A stretch of 64,000 bases of DNA from Echinarachnius parma (GCA_037951105.1 JBAMJV010003077.1:129501-193500); one strand, 5' to 3'; shown: positions 43,833-56,131, counted from the stretch's first letter. Program-made: numbers and translations. The notes: generated from the letters alone by a model not told the origin.

Positions 43833-43974
43833 AATCGGGTGACTTTGTTCATATGTGAAATTATTTGAAATATTATTTGTATTATTAAGTTATTCTACAT
43901 TCTGAAGAGGGCATACCTCGTCACTCAAACTTCTGCCTTTTGTATTCTTCAATCTACTGCTCTGTAGCATTTTA

Positions 43975-44252
43975 TTAAAGGGTACCACCACCCAAAAATA
44001 ATATTCTTATAAATGAAAGGTTACATCTTTAGTATTCCATTCCATCGACAAGTTCACAAAAATATGTTTCCAGCAAAAATATATATACATGTAATTGGAA
44101 AACGCATCACCATTCTAAAGCATGCGTTCATGGGTCTGCATGTACGAGACTACTTTGTCCAGATCAAACGGATCGCCCGGGATTCTATTGTCTCCAAACG
44201 TACGCGTGAATAGCATTGGCGCACTCGCAAATGTTTGGCGTGAAGTATAGAG
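43975..44252. mobile_element. Family Z element, left half
   Basis: TTAAAGGGTACCACCACCCA start and the ATTGGCGCACTCGCAAATGT block shared with 27957-28211. Confidence 0.65.
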
Positions 44253-44409
44253 TGAAGTGGAGCAAGGACTGTTCTCGGACCATTTGTATAAAAAACACAA
44301 TGGTCCTCCCTCGGCATACATGTACTTGCGAAATGGAGTAGCAGGATCAGCTTCCTCGATTCTGTCCCATCATCTGAGCAGAATCCTCCACCATCAGCCA
44401 AGCCCTTAC

Positions 44410-44656
44410 TCATCAAAGGACCAAACTTGGAAGTGGCCAGAGTGGCAATGCCTGAAACGAATGCCCACAATAATGGGGCGGTGTCGGGCCAACATGGCAA
44501 GATGGAGATACCCTCGGTGACTGCGGAGAGACCCAGACAATAGACCACATCTTGCAGTGCGGCGGGAGGGGTTGCGCGGATGAAGACCCAGCCCTTGTGA
44601 ATGAGACGGCCATCGCAGCAAACGCACGATGGAAGGATTTAATTCAGAAACTTTAA
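44410..44656 (+). pseudogene. Relic of a retrotransposon ORF2 C-terminus
   Basis: In one frame WPEWQCLKRMPTIMGRCRAN, then a frameshift near 44515. The next frame reads GDCGETQTIDHILQCGGRGC and then NETAIAANARWKDLIQKL and stop. The GRCxANMxxW...CxCGxxQTxxHIL...C order is typical of the tail of non-LTR retrotransposon polymerases. No RT domain precedes it. The antisense frame 44150-44548 is a shadow. Confidence 0.6.
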
Positions 44657-45607
44657 TCCTGATCTGAGGAGGCACAAACAAACGAACCTGGAGACAGTTC
44701 AGTTAACTAATTTATTTATTTATTTATTTTTTAAATTTCAGTACGGTTGCTATGTCAGTTGTTAAAGCACTGTTTTTACACAGAGGCTTGACAATTTGTT
44801 TGTCATAAATACTTGGAAATTGGAATCCACCTTGAAAACATTAGCAGTTGCTATATCGGGCAATTATCTGGCAATCTTTCATGTACCCAGGAACAAAATG
44901 TTGTCATATGTTATTCCAACGTGTTTGAACAACATTGAACATTCCCCTTGCTTTCCAACATGTTCATTCTTTAGGCTTAGACAGTCCTTTTTGATAATTA
45001 CATTACATTCACAAAATTATGTTAATTTTGATATATACTGTACATTGTGTTTTTATTCCTATTTTACTTCTCAAAGAACACTTAGCTACATCTTATATAA
45101 AAGCCCTTTAATTATTATTAATATTTGAATAGTATTTAATAGTACTCTGGGGCAATCAAATTAGACTGTTTATGTTCTTTTATGTTTGTGGCCACTCAAG
45201 TCTAGTTTCAGGCCAGCCAAATTCTATGAACCTCTATTTGACTCGCCCAATTGGGCCACTACAAAAAGAGTTAATTTCTATCATTGCCTTAAAGGTAGAG
45301 AAGCTATGAGGTTAACAAAACATCATGTTCCTATTTTTCAAATTTGTATAATGTCTGTTAAAATCTATATTTCTGTAGAGAAATATTTGTTTTTTTTAAA
45401 AGGAAGTTCATACTTGTACATGTAAAGAAAACACAGATTATGATTATGATAATTAAGTTTGCTTTGTACATTTTTATCTTCAGCTCATAAATACAAATGT
45501 TTTGAAAGCATTTGAAACACATTATATTGATTTATTTGTTTTTGTCTAGAAAATACTTATATGCCTGGGCCTGTATTCATAAAACCCAGCTAGCTTATAA
45601 CTTTGCA
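44657..45607. other. Gene-free AT-rich stretch
   Basis: No gene or clear repeat beyond a TTTA run at 44709-44730 and GGCCAGCC/GGGCCAC blocks at 45190-45260 that echo 25856-26065. Confidence 0.45.
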
Positions 45608-45730
45608 GTGGTGGTAGTAGTGGTGGTGGTGGTAGTAGTGGTGGTGGTGGTGGTGGTGATGGTGATGGTGATGGTGATGGTGATGGTGATGATGATGGTG
45701 ATGGTGATGGTGATGGTGATGGTGATTGTG
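45608..45730. repeat. (GGT)n and (GATGGT)n microsatellite
   Basis: GTGGTGGTAGTA grading into GGTGATGGTGAT. Valine-, serine- and proline-rich frames here are artefacts. Confidence 0.95.
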
Positions 45731-46324
45731 GCTGCCTCACACAGGAGTTTCGGTTGTCATTCGGTATCATATCACACGTTCACACAGATTGATAAGTATA
45801 ATAGAAGTTGTAGTTGAAGAATTAAACAGTTTATTATTGGTTTGTAGAAAGTGTTTGGTGAGTGACATGGTACATAGATACAGTTAATAGATACAGTTGA
45901 TAGATACAGTTGATAGATACAGATGACAATCTATAACAGAATAGATCAAACAAAAGAAAACATAATAAATACTTTGCATTCATCACTGTTCATGGCATTA
46001 CGGATTTACGGTATATAGATTAACAGAACAATATTCTACAAATGATTAAACATTAAATCAGATAATTTATATGCAGTTATAATAACACTATATAAAGTTT
46101 TAGAAGGCATGCACAACAATTAAATGCGATTAAAGTAATAAAACTTACTAATTTGGCCCCTTTAGCTGCATTTGAATGAATAAACTTGCGAAGACTCTTT
46201 AGAACGTGTCCTTTTATTTTACGTTATTTTGTCTTCTAATATTTTCAGTTTTAAAATTACTTTCTTTCAAAATATACGCATATATCGCGCTAAAATAAAC
46301 ATGCGCTTTTTCAGATAGCTTTTT

Positions 46325-46545
46325 TTTTAGGGCAAACACGCTTTCCAATCTTGAAATCCAGAGTTCGAACCAGCACGTTTGACCTTCAGTTAAACAATTT
46401 ATCCACTGTTGCTGCTCGTACCCAGGTGAATACCCGCCACCGGTAGGAGTGGAACGTGTATCATCACTGGTGGCTGCCATAATGCCTTGCTCCCAAGGGA
46501 GTAAATGATGATCAATCATATTAGGTGCTCTATAATATACAGTAT
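46325..46545 (-). mobile_element. tRNA-derived SINE copy (reverse strand)
   Basis: In reverse: tRNA-like head with GGTTCGAACTCTGGATTTC, body CTCCCTTGGGAGCAAGGCAT, and GAGCACCTAATATGATTGA-type end. A reading frame on this strand (46214-46612) is repeat-derived. Confidence 0.7.
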
Positions 46546-46795
46546 ATATGTTTGAAGTTTGAAGTTTATTAACAACAAAAAATACATCATCAAATACATA
46601 CATGTAAGACAAAATTATCCAAAATAATTATTGTAAGTACAATGAAATACTACAATAGATTGGTTTACTTAATTAATGCTTACGTAATATAAAACATGTT
46701 CATATGAAGACAAAAAATAACAATGTCAGACGTGTATCTACCCAACAAACATTTTTGTTGCCCTAAAAGAGGACCAGAGGTTAGCACAAGTGCTA

Positions 46796-47083
46796 ATGTG
46801 ACTGGCTATAGCAAAACCTGCAATTGTCGGTAAAAATCAAAATGTTGATTTTTATACCATTAGAAAGGCTTCATCACAAGCTTTCATTTCATGCTTTGTT
46901 CTAACAAAACAAGTTGGTCAATATTATTGGCAAATATATGATATGGTATAAGAAAGATATGATAGTTTCGATTTTACAATCACAAGTCTTTTACACACTA
47001 TGTGAACTTTATAAAATGCAAATTAATTCTTCAAAACATGAATTACCGACAATTGCAGGGTTTTGATATATCCGTGGTCACAT
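46796..47083. mobile_element. Foldback MITE with ATGTGAC ends
   Basis: Left ATGTGACTGGCTATAGCAAA and CCTGCAATTGTCGGTAA, right TTACCGACAATTGCAGG and ATCCGTGGTCACAT, inverted. Non-coding. Confidence 0.8.
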
Positions 47084-47199
47084 ATATATATCAAGTATAT
47101 TATTATTATTATATACCTCTTTATTCAGTTACTAGTGAAGTTTACTTTTCTTCAAAATATAGGAATACTGAGGTAATATAGGTTTCTTGCTATTATTAT

Positions 47200-47384
47200 T
47201 GTACTTCTCAAAGACGTAGATGGCGCTAAACACTTTCCCAAGCAATTTTTGTGAAAACCGATATGTCGGGAGACTAAGGTCAACAAAAACGGCGTAGAAA
47301 ACACAGTTTTACTGGATTTAACCACAAATATTTGGATTATCGTAGTTTGGAGGACGACTCCAAAGAATTGGATTAATATTTCTG
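47200..47384 (+). other. Candidate untranslated leader exon of CASK
   Basis: Repeat-free sequence that ends in a strong donor TTTCTG|GTAAGTAAA (47384/47385). The next good acceptor in the same direction, TTCTTTTCAG at 49360, opens the CASK start-codon exon. A GATGGCGC near 47218 resembles a YY1 motif. The left limit is arbitrary. Splicing between the two is inferred. Confidence 0.3.
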
Positions 47385-47931
47385 GTAAGTAAAATGTCGA
47401 ATAATCTCGTAAACCTTGCTTATAGCGTTCGTTTTTCCGCACCTATTTTGGAAGAAGGTCACACCTTTTCGAAATGGAGGCAGCGGGGTACTGCACCCCT
47501 GGCCAGTGGAGATAACGCCGAGAGTGACGGGGCGTTATCCTGCCACGGCCGTTGTGTCCATGACAATTCTGTGTAGTTTGTAGCATTGTAGGAAATGTAT
47601 TGATAATGTCTGTAACTTGTTTGATTCAATGATTATTATGGTATCTTAATCCCACAGCTTACCAGTAAATCGTATAACATTGTTGTTTTCAAATGTGCTT
47701 TTGCTATTCATTCCACCATTTTTGACTTTCTTTGACTTTGTTGGCTTGTTAAAATTGAATGTATTTAAAAATTTGTTGAGCTGAACATGTTCAAATTGGC
47801 TTTAACATTTCTTACTCTGTTCTTTCAGTCAGTCACCAAATGAACAACGCCAAATACCATTGGGCACATTGCTTCATTATTTCACAGACTTATCCACAAA
47901 TAAAGTTATTCAAATAGAATCACGGTAATAA

Positions 47932-48328
47932 TATTCTCTTCGAAGACGTTCCCACATCTATATTTTATGACGCATCGCTACTGAAAACGGACAGGAAAAT
48001 AATAATTTTTGTCTACATTTTTCGGTCTTCAAAACAACAGTCGGTACTCGGTAATTATTATCGAATTATATGAATTGTGGATCACAAACGAATTGCTGGT
48101 AAATGGAGGGAGGAATCGGCTGACAAAAATATTTTTTGTGTTGGATAGTGCAGCAGGCGGAAGAGGTTCATCTCCGCACAACGCAATGTAGCTAGGTGTG
48201 GACGTTCCCATGACTTTGAATGCATGACTAAAAGAAATGGATGTTCAATGCAATTTTTATAGCGTAAATAAATGGCTCTTTTAGTTATGCATGCCAAGAC
48301 AGTCGTGGGCACGTCTTTGAAGAGAATG
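47932..48328. mobile_element. Foldback MITE family V, copy 2, expanded
   Basis: Outer arms ATTCTCTTCGAAGACGTTCC and CACGTCTTTGAAGAGAAT, with TGCATGACTAAAAG and CTTTTAGTTATGCATG inside as in copy 1, and an additional inner segment. Confidence 0.65.
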
Positions 48329-48934
48329 CCAAAGTCACGGGCGTTGACTTCTAGTTCTATTTGCAATTTAATTTCACCGATATGAAATTTCAATTTATAA
48401 AAACTACAATTGACTAGTCTTAAAATTGTCTTTACTACTATTGTACACGTAGGGGAAAACTAAAATCACATGTACAATTTTGAAGAAAAAGGGTTGAATT
48501 TTCTAGGTACCTGAATAGCGCCCTCATGTGCTAGCAGCTGATTTCCACTTATTTAAGTATGTTCCACGGAAAAGGGTTATGTTCTTAACCTATGACAAAA
48601 TTTGATAGCAATGCTATCGATTGCAAGGGTTATGTTCCACGTGAGAAGTAATTTGTAATCAAAGGTTACACGAGTAACACGATACATACTTGCGATGTTA
48701 ACAATAGAAACGCACTGCCCATGTGGCCACGTCACAATGTCAACATTTATAATCACTTTGAAAAGCTTACATTTCTAATCGAGCTCAGAGACTAATTTAA
48801 GGGTAAAGATTAGTACCTTCTGTTTCTGTACCTAGACTAAGTCATCAACATTTATTAACAGGATTCAGGCACATCATATTGAATGTTCCCTTGCCCTGGA
48901 ATTAAAAATTATATTTCGGGAAGACAATCAGGGT

Positions 48935-49225
48935 CGGATCTAGCTTTTTGCTAAGGGGGGGGGGGGGGGGGGTTTGACCCAATGACGATGCAGAGCATCG
49001 TCCACGAGCCGCGAAGCGGCGATTTTGTTGTTGCTATTTTGAACCCCTGCAAGTGATGTCTTTTTGCTAAGGGGGGGGGGGGGTTTGACCCAATGACGAT
49101 GCGAAACATCGTGCACGAGCCGCGAAGCGGCGATTTTTGTTGTTGCTATTTTGAACCCCCGTAAGTGATGTTTTCCACATCACATTTTCACTTGGCAGCC
49201 CAAGGGGGGGGGGGGGGGGGGGGTT
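48935..49225. repeat. Tandem repeat with three poly-G tracts
   Basis: A unit of about 115-120 bp (TTTTTGCTAAGG, poly-G, TTTGACCCAATGACGATGC, CACGAGCCGCGAAGCGGCGA, GTTGTTGCTATTTTGAACCC) occurs twice and a third poly-G follows at 49205-49223. It lies 230 bp before the CASK start codon. Confidence 0.85.
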
Positions 49226-49360
49226 TAAACCCCTATCTTGGGACATATAATTTCAAATCAATCAGAGAGGAACATTCCGTGATGTTCCCTCCTCCACCAG
49301 AATTATAAGGATAATCTTTTGACACTGTTTTGTGTTTTCCACACTTCTTTTTCTTTTCAG

Positions 49361-49454
49361 GATACAGGATTAATTGAGATTCGTAGAGCCCAGGGCCTTA
49401 TTTTGCCCGACATCTCTTCGACTTTTGGGAGTTATACAGAGGAGAGTTTACATC
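49361..49454 (+). other. CASK: 5' UTR part of the CASK start exon
   Basis: Begins after the pyrimidine-rich acceptor TTTCTTTTCAG and runs to the ATG (context CATCATGGC). Exon start is predicted from the acceptor only. Confidence 0.5.
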
Positions 49455-49513
49455 ATGGCCGATGATGACTTGCTCTTTGACGATGTGTACGAGCTCTGTG
49501 AAGTTATTGGGAA
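49455..49513 (+). CDS. CASK: CASK, first coding exon (partial gene)
   Basis: Codes [19 protein letters not shown] plus two bases, followed by donor GGGAA|GTAAGT. This matches the N-terminus of human CASK ([20 protein letters not shown]) at all but two positions. It is the first strand of the CaM-kinase-like domain. CASK is a membrane-associated MAGUK scaffold with kinase-like, L27, PDZ, SH3 and guanylate-kinase-like domains. No second exon was found before the window end, so intron 1 exceeds 14.4 kb. A TAA would follow if the intron were retained. Confidence 0.92.
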
Positions 49514-49672
49514 GTAAGTATGGCACAGGTCAACGTTCTTGAACTTACGTTCAATGGTCAAAAATACAATTTTATCCTAGTTGGCCATGGTTGGATTTCA
49601 AGTGAAATCAAAACTTTGCTGCAATCAGATGTTCCCAAACAAAGAAAAACACAAAAATATATATATATATAT

Positions 49673-49705
<33 letters not shown>

Positions 49706-50324
49706 GGTAACCTTCAAAGCTAAATATAAATGTAGCTTTTCACATTTTTAACAAAAATTACATGAAAACAATGTTTGATGTACTTTGTATGATGTCCATT
49801 AACACTTTATGCAGGCCTGCTTTATGACAGGTATTCTAATTCATTGAAATTACACTGTAGTGCTGTACATGAAATACACAGGTACGTGTATTATTGTAAC
49901 ATGTGTAGAATTGAGTTTTTTTCTGTTCTTTTAGTTTTATAATGGGCAGTAGCGATGTAATTTAAATGTACGTACCTTGTAAAATGTATGTATTTGTTTT
50001 CAAGTGTTTGTGTGTGTGGTCTGTGTGAGAGTGCTTTTTGTACAAAGTAAGATCTATTTTTAGAAGAAAAAAAAGAAACCATATATGAGTACTGTACACT
50101 TGAACATAGTCATTACTCATTACCCAGCACACTTGTACTACCTATGTACATGTGTAATAGCACATTGCATGCATGCACAGTATCAGTACTTAGAAGTCTG
50201 CACTTTGAATCTGCCATGTGGGAAGAAGATCAAACAATGGATTGACCTTTATTCTAAGGCTAACAATACGCTGGCTTCCTTTAATCTGCTTCCATTGTGT
50301 GTACATGACATCACAATATAGACC

Positions 50325-50560
50325 TAGGGCAAACATGTGGGTAGTAGCTAGTCTATTCCTGTATACAGGGCAAGACACTGCTAATAACCAAGGGCAGATC
50401 TTCTCAATGCCCAGATGAGCCGCTTGGAAGGAATGCTCCCCAGGGAGTGGAGATGGTGCAGGTTCGGCATTGTATCCTTTGACCGGGGTAATAATCGTGT
50501 AAAGCGCTTTGAGAAGATCATATTGTATCATATTAGGTGCTATAAAATCAAACCTATTAT
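50325..50560 (+). mobile_element. tRNA-derived SINE copy, head decayed
   Basis: Body TGAGCCGCTTGGAAGGAATG, CTCCCCAGGGAGTGGAGATG, TTTGACCGGGGTAATAATCG and TGTAAAGCGCTTTGAGAAG, then a poly-G tract at 50566-50581. Open antisense frame 50190-50699 is a shadow. Confidence 0.8.
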
Positions 50561-50746
50561 TAATAGGGGGGGGGGGGGGGGACAATACTACGATGCTAGA
50601 CATAAAACACACTTTTCCCTGTTGCCCAGTCGGGCAAGAATAATCAAGATATAGATCTCTCAAAGTTTGTGGTTTTCCAAAACTGGAATCTGGTGGCATC
50701 TGAACTAAGAGAAATTCAAATTTAGTGTTTTACACCTGTATCATCT

Positions 50747-50916
50747 GGGCCCCATTGCAGAAAGAGATACAATCAATTATAAGTTACAATTAATTGTTAG
50801 TCAGATCATGTGTTCTAAATGCACAAATATTATTGGTTGAAATGCGCACATTTTCTGACAAGTTTACAATCAATTGTAACTTACAACTGTTTGTATCTTT
50901 TTCTGCAACGGGCCCA
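50747..50916. mobile_element. GGGCCC-ended MITE copy 3
   Basis: GGGCCCCATTGCAGAAAGAG to TTTTCTGCAACGGGCCC; the CCAAT core is degraded to TATTGGTTGAA on the other strand. Confidence 0.85.
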
Positions 50917-52141
50917 GGTGTGTTGCTTTTTAAACCACAGGTGTCTACTAGATTATATTGCAATCTTCAACACATGTCAACACAGGATCCACAAGGTTCC
51001 TAAGCAATAGGCAATGGGTTAGATGAATAAAATCTAATATCCATTTCTGATTTTCTGTGCCATATTTAGGAGGAAGTTTGGTTTCCCATTTTGGATCCCC
51101 TACATCCTGACTTCTAATGAAAAAAACATAATCTTTCCTGTCGATTTCCACCCAGTAGGAAATGGCACTAGTGTGATTGTAGTCCACACCCATGTTTAAA
51201 GGCACATTGTTGACTTTGTTTCAATGATTAATGATGATCATGTATTCATGTGAGGGTGGAAATATTGATCGAGCACTTAAAACACAGTATAATATTGAAA
51301 AAAGTACATACATGTACATGTTTGTAGTCATGGATAGATACGTACAGAGTCATGTACATGATTTTTAAGTGGTTCATTGTTAACAAGAAAGTTTGTTTCT
51401 ATTGGTTTTCATGAGATGAATAGTTTTCTACTTTTCATCGCGATGTTATTTATGTGTTGGAAATACAATTTAATGTACATGTATGCAATGAGAGAGGATT
51501 GTAAACAAAAATTAAAATCAGTCATGCAAATCTAATGTATGTATACACCATACTGTAACACACAGTGCAATACATTGTGTGCACATTGTAGGCCTACCGT
51601 CTGTTTTCATACATAGGCTTTATGTGGTATGAAAAATGAAAACTCAATAAAATATATTGATTTTGTACTGGACGGTAACAGCTGAATCTACAGTGCATGT
51701 AGAGGTACCCTGCCTGAGCATGGCCCTTGATCAGTCTAGATGTAGACAAGCTTTGAACACATTATTTACAGTTCTTTTAATAGATAATGGACTTACTTTT
51801 CAGACACAAGATCTCGCAAAAAGCAAATATTAATATAGCGATCTAGCTATTAATGGATGTAATTTCACATTTGTTTTAATGCAATGGTCAGACACTTGCT
51901 TTCATGTACAAGGCCTGTTCAATCATTGTTTAATACAATGTGTATTGTATTTACAATTTAAATACATGTATGTACTTCAAACACAAAGCTAGAAATGATC
52001 TCTTTTGCATCGTTGCCCAGTCGATTTTCCTTGTGCACACAAAACACAGAACTGGCAAGCTCCAGACATGAAAACATTAGAATGTCTGCTAGTTTTAGTT
52101 GCCCAGTCTTTTGATACTTTTCAGCTTAGGAGGCCCGTAGC

Positions 52142-52685
52142 TTAAAGGGTAGTACAGTTTTGGTAAGGCTGAACTTTAGTAACCAAAACCTGGACAGTAA
52201 CAATATAAACTAATATTTATAACTCCACCATGCTCGAAAGGTATACAAAATTACAAATGACTAAGTAAAAAGCCCGTTATCATTCAAAAAGAGCCATTAA
52301 AACACAAGAGGGCGCTTTCCAAAAAGGCATCGGTTTCAACCATTTTTCATACAAAATTATGCATGTGATGTTTTATTGAAATAATTATTAAATAGAGAGA
52401 TTATCAACAACTATTTTAAAAAACGCTTTTGAAATTTTTGGAAAAAGTGCAAGCATTTTTTTTTGTTGTTGAAAAAATCATCTAATTATTTGGGCCCCAA
52501 ATAATTATAAGATCAGATATATTTATTGATATTTCAGCCGTTTCTGGGTCGATTTTGACCAAATAAAGTTTATTCTGCCATTAAAATTGCATGTTCTCTC
52601 AAATTCGACACTCAGTTTTTCATTACCTCACAAAAAAATTGTGATGTGCAGCGCCCTCTCTACTAAAACTAAACTACCCCTTTAA
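52142..52685. mobile_element. Family Y MITE, copy 5
   Basis: TTAAAGGGTAGTACAGTTTT to AAACTAAACTACCCCTTTAA, with AGAGGGCGCTTTCCA and CAGCGCCCTCTCTA facing blocks. Best full-length copy together with 54269-54831. Confidence 0.85.
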
Positions 52686-54181
52686 GCCTTATATTATGCT
52701 AGCCCCGAGCCACTTATTTGAGCCCTGGTTTATGCATACAGGTGTGAATGCAGGTGATGGCAAATGTATGCAATTGAGCTCAAAGAGCTTGGTGGAGGGG
52801 ATCTCATTAATTAAAAACAGATGAAGTGGAGTGAAATGATGCACATTCAGTGAATTAAAACTGGTATCACATGTTGTTTCTGTGTGTGTATCTGATTCTG
52901 TGTACATTTAGTGTGAAGTGTGAATTATGCAAATTATGAGCAGAAGCTATGAATTGTTAATGGTTTGCCAATTAATTTACAAGTTGTATTCATTCACAAT
53001 ATCTGCTGTGTTTGATTATACTGCACAGTGTGTACAGTATGTGGTGCAAGTCGTGCAGCACAGTATATTGGCAGTACGGTTTATGCAAAATGGATTTTGA
53101 TCTTATATTCATTCTTATTACAAGTAAAAAGTAAAAACATCTTTTGTTTTGTGTTTTGTTTGTAACCTGTCAATGACTAGTCCTAAATGTGTTAACAGAA
53201 GATACCAGGCGTGATGGGTGAAATGCGTCTTTTCTGCTTTTCTATGCTGTTTTCTTTGTTTGATATCAATGCAATACCCAATACAAGTTCAAAAGCAACG
53301 AGTCTTTCACTAGTATGTAGCCATACATTTACATGGATGATGTATTGATCTGAACTATCTGCTGAGTACTGCAACATACTGATTTCCACTCCGCCAATAA
53401 TTGCAAGGCATAATCAAGTCTCATTCCGATCGCATTTCTGCAAGGGGCCCCAACCATCCAAAGGGTCTGTTGCACAAACGGAGCAATGATTTTTCTTAAT
53501 TGGAATTAAATGTCACCATCTCCTCCTCCCTCTAGCCCCATGTTTGCTTGCTTAGTGGCCACGTCAGATAGCTCAGATTAGAATTAAAGGTCTCTCATAA
53601 TATCTTTGATGTCATAGCTGCAGTGAAATAAATACACATGGGCTTGGGGCGAATTTGCCCCCCAAAATGCCCAAAAGAGCCTGCAAAAATCATAAAAGAA
53701 CCCCCCCCCCCCCCCAAAAAAAAAAAAAAAAAAAAAATCAATCATATTTTCCCCCCTGCAGCTGACAGAGGATTACTAAAATGCATGTATCATATTTCTG
53801 TTGTCTGAGTGATGTCTTCTAATTGATGTTTAAAAGTATAGCCAAGTAAGACAGTGAAAACGTAAAGTGCTAGTACTTTTTTTAGTATTTGGTGACTTAT
53901 TGCCATTCTAGGTTTGTACACAGTTGAAAATATCCCCCGGATTATTTCAAACTAAATTATATATTTCAATAATAAGATGGAAAGGTACCAATTTACCAAA
54001 TCTTGTTTTATGACAAAAAGAGCAAGGCATGGAAGAACCATTTGATTTGCAAGTGAGTTTGGTCAATTGGTACAAAGTTACTATATCCCTTTAATGGATG
54101 GCTATGTCAGATAACTCGGCTTAGATTAATGCCAGGGCCCAGATCTTTGTGATTGTTCCAATGTCTGTCCGTCATTAATTT

Positions 54182-54955
54182 AAGACAACAAAACAAGCAA
54201 TTGGTTTGGACAGGCAGCTTGGCAGAGCTTACGACTACGACATTCCATTAATTTCTTGATAATTCTAATTAAAGGGATAGTTGAGTTCTGGTAAGGAGAG
54301 TACAGTTTTGGTGAAATTGAATTTTAGTAACCAAAACCTGCATCATTACATTACAAACTAATAGTTATAACTAGAAAGGAACACAAAATTACAAATGACA
54401 TAGTAAAGATCATGGTTATCATTAAAAAAGAGCCGATAAAACGTAAGAGGGCGCTCTCTTAACACTCATCGGTTTCAACCATTTTGAATAAAATATTGTG
54501 CATGTGATGCTTTGTTGAAATAGTGATTAGCTAGAGAAATCAACCAAACAACTATTTAAATACCTATTTTGTAACTTTTTGAAAAGAGGTTCAGCATTTT
54601 TTTTGAATTTTTAACCGGCTGGTTCAAAATTCTCTAATAAACCTGGGGCCCCAGGTTTCTTACCAAATTGTTATATATTTCAGCCGTCTCTGAACCCGAT
54701 TTTGATCAAACAAAGATGATTTTATTATTTAAATATTATGCTCTTTCAAATTTTGCACTCGGTTTTTCATTACCTCACAAAAAAAAAAGTAGTCTAGCGC
54801 CCTCTCTACCAAAACTCAACTATCCCTTTAATGCAAATGTCTTGTAACATTTTCAAGACAACAAAACAAGCAATTGGTTTGGACAGGCAGCTTGGCAGCT
54901 CTGCTTACTAACGACATTCCATTAATTTCTTGATAATTCTTATAAATGCAAATGT
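54182..54955. repeat. About 90-bp direct duplication on both sides of a family Y MITE
   Basis: GACAACAAAACAAGCAATTG through CATTCCATTAATTTCTTGAT occurs at about 54183-54264 and again at about 54857-54938. The family Y copy lies between. Confidence 0.8.
54269..54831. mobile_element. Family Y MITE, copy 6
   Basis: TTAAAGGGATAGTTGAGTTC to AAAACTCAACTATCCCTTTA, inverted ends. Confidence 0.88.
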
Positions 54956-55589
54956 CTTATACATGTAACATCACATTAACTGTTGATTAACCCATTGCCT
55001 AGATGGGTGCCTCTGGTACGTGGACCCTGTATTAACTCTAGATATATAGTATTGTAACATTTTGTAAAATCTATACTTAGGGAACAGGTAAATGTTGCTT
55101 TTGTTCAATTGGTTCAATCCATTACAAATCATAATATCTATGATCCAAATGTTGTCTCATTACTCTTGTAGTTTCCTTAATTAGTTTTGTTAAGTTTGTG
55201 TAAAAAAACTTGTCCAAGTTTTGAAATAACACAAACACACATCTCCGAACTGAATGAAAATGCAATACGTTTGCTGAAAAATTTGTCTTTAATTTGTCAT
55301 AATGTATTTAATGTCGGTCGTGAAATGTGTGCATAATGTACGCACATAATTTACTATTTCCAAGTCCCACACATCCCAGTCCCACACATTTATTATCTTA
55401 TTAGTGCAATTTTTCAGTGCATTTTCTTGTTTTATTTGAGGGTTATGATTGAATATAAAGAAGCATGTACATGTACATGTAATATAGGAAGTAATGGCTC
55501 CAGCCAACCTACACCACAAGAAATCGGAGCCGTCAAAAATCCCACAGATAACTTCCTCCACATCATACGCATCCGATCACCTCCTAATG

Positions 55590-55612
55590 CCCCCCCCCCC
55601 CCCCCCCCCCCC
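55590..55612. repeat. Poly-C tract (23 C)
   Basis: Uninterrupted C run; proline frames across it are artefacts. Confidence 0.95.
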
Positions 55613-55968
55613 AAACCTGACAGGAACAGATGCACATTTACAATGTATTCACAATCTTGCCCTTGGTCCCACACATAGATGCTCATGTCTACGTACATGT
55701 ATCACATCATGAGTTAGTACAATATGTTTGTGTACTTTGATTTGGTTCTGAGCACTAAATTTCCTTTTTCTGGTTGCCAAAGCTGTTATAATTGATAAAG
55801 TACGAATTTAAACTAAACCTGTATATATACAATTAAAACAAAAATATTTAGAAGTTCTGTTTGGTTTCCCAGTCAGGGAAATAAATGATTGACATTTGGG
55901 TGCCTCAAACTCAAAGCACACTTTTTATATAGACCTTTTGGCTTTGCATACTTACATACATGTATCAT

Positions 55969-56131
55969 AAGCGACTGGCTGGAATACTCCCTAGGGAGTG
56001 GAAAATGTGCACTTAATGTGCAGGAATGATTGCAGTGTGTTTCCGTTGACCGGGGTAATAATAATCGTGTAAAGCGCTATGATCCCCACGGGAATAGCGC
56101 TATATAAATAATAGTTATTATTATTATTATT
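55969..56131 (+). mobile_element. tRNA-SINE, 3' part with ATT tail
   Basis: AATACTCCCTAGGGAGTGGA, TTGACCGGGGTAATAATAAT, GCGCTATATAAATAATAG and (ATT)n tail. Confidence 0.85.

Noticed and set aside
44150..44548. 132-codon minus-strand frame
   Set aside because: Shadow of the plus-strand retrotransposon relic at 44410-44656.
46214..46612. 132-codon minus-strand frame
   Set aside because: Contained in a SINE copy and flanking AT-rich sequence.
47394..47576. 60-codon frame MSNNLVNLAYSVRFSAP...
   Set aside because: No recognised family; begins just after a donor site, so likely intronic if the CASK leader exon is real.
50190..50699. 169-codon minus-strand frame
   Set aside because: Runs antisense through a tRNA-SINE and a poly-G tract; no domain.
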